Part shown: in pieces, positions 5,168 through 5,315 of the stretch
Layout of the letters: the number at the start of each line of letters is the position of its first letter
How positions within the stretch are numbered: position 1 is the stretch's first letter
From: Alphaproteobacteria bacterium
Lineage (GTDB): Bacteria; Pseudomonadota; Alphaproteobacteria; Rhodobacterales; Rhodobacteraceae
NCBI GenBank assembly: GCA_030428025.1
Contig: JAUIBJ010000297.1
Location: 1 to 5,315, forward strand
Direction: 5' to 3'
DNA: 5,315 nucleotides
Position numbers and translations under genes: made by a program
The notes under the pieces: model-generated
Seen by the model: the letters and a program-made list of their open reading frames with translations, nothing else
Databases searched by the model: none
Told to the model about the DNA's origin: nothing

Positions 5168-5315
5168 GTCTTTCGCTGCAGCGAGCGCAGCGTCTCGCGG
5201 ATCATCTGATCCGTGAAGGGCCGCACCAGCATGCCCCATCCCTTTTCCCGGGTGATGTCCTGATCGTCCTCGCCGACGGTCAGGATGATATGCGCGCCGC
5301 GATCCGAAAGGTGGC
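5164..5315 (-). CDS. C-terminal part of a response-regulator receiver domain protein; start outside the window
   Basis: The 49 visible residues read as the end of a receiver domain: HIILTVGEDDQ fits the beta-4 strand with its Thr switch position, GMLVRPFTDQMI fits beta-5 with the K-P-F turn, and RETLRSLQRKT is the final helix. The protein ends right after the receiver fold, so it has no C-terminal output domain. The normally invariant lysine before Pro-Phe is an arginine (VRPF), which suggests altered phosphorylation chemistry or a pseudo-receiver; the phosphoacceptor Asp is outside the window. Its TAG (5166-5164) shares bases with the TAG of the YqjE-like gene. A role as an accessory GSR regulator is possible from position only. 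Confidence 0.7.
   Translation of the reverse strand, partial: HLSDRGAHIILTVGEDDQDITREKGWGMLVRPFTDQMIRETLRSLQRKT

Noticed and set aside
4823..5239. A 138-codon minus-strand frame opposite the YqjE-like gene
   Set aside because: It is His/Gly/Arg/Gln-rich, antisense to a convincing two-helix membrane protein, and in a different frame from the receiver-domain gene that ends at 5164.
1..5315. tRNA, rRNA, CRISPR array, insertion sequence or attachment site
   Set aside because: I saw no cloverleaf-like segments, regularly spaced repeats, transposase motifs or terminal inverted repeats in the window.

Overview
The window is high-GC DNA with compact, overlapping genes. It carries the core regulatory locus of the alphaproteobacterial general stress response (GSR). 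The NepR, PhyR and EcfG sequences and the neighbouring small genes look like those of Rhodobacterales (Roseobacter/Rhodobacter/Paracoccus relatives). I cannot name a genus from the sequence alone.

Layout from left to right. (1) Positions 1-271, minus strand: the N-terminal part of a helix-turn-helix (excisionase-type) regulator that appears to continue into a periplasmic-binding-protein-like domain; it is cut by the window edge. (2) 398-538, minus: a 46-residue small protein with a hydrophobic N-terminus and a clear Shine-Dalgarno site, preceded by an EcfG-type promoter. (3) 615-3102, minus: a translationally coupled operon nepR - ecfG - sensor histidine kinase, joined by a GTGA and an ATGA stop/start overlap. 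(4) 3103-3213: a divergent control region in which two opposite-facing EcfG-type promoters are interlocked. (5) 3214-4035, plus: phyR, followed by a strong hairpin terminator. (6) 4112-4282, minus: a 56-residue DUF1328 membrane protein. (7) 4283-4477: a second divergent control region with two separate EcfG-type promoters. (8) 4478-5167, plus: a DUF883 (YqjD/ElaB-like) gene followed by a YqjE/DUF1469 (phage-holin-superfamily) gene. (9) 5164-5315, minus: the C-terminal part of a response-regulator receiver domain whose stop codon interlocks with that of the YqjE-like gene.

Working model (established family biology plus inference). The membrane-bound HisKA_2-type kinase senses a signal outside the cytoplasm and passes phosphate to PhyR at D198. 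Phosphorylated PhyR exposes its sigma-like domain and captures the anti-sigma factor NepR, which releases EcfG. EcfG then transcribes promoters of the form GGAAC-N16/17-CGTT. I find five such sites, exact or with one mismatch, each just upstream of a start codon. They would place phyR, nepR-ecfG-kinase, the small 46-aa gene, the DUF1328 gene and the yqjDE-like pair under EcfG control. The locus would therefore be a self-amplifying stress module bundled with several small envelope-associated effectors. The most novel-looking points are the fully overlapping phyR/nepR promoters and the unnamed 46-aa gene with its own EcfG site.
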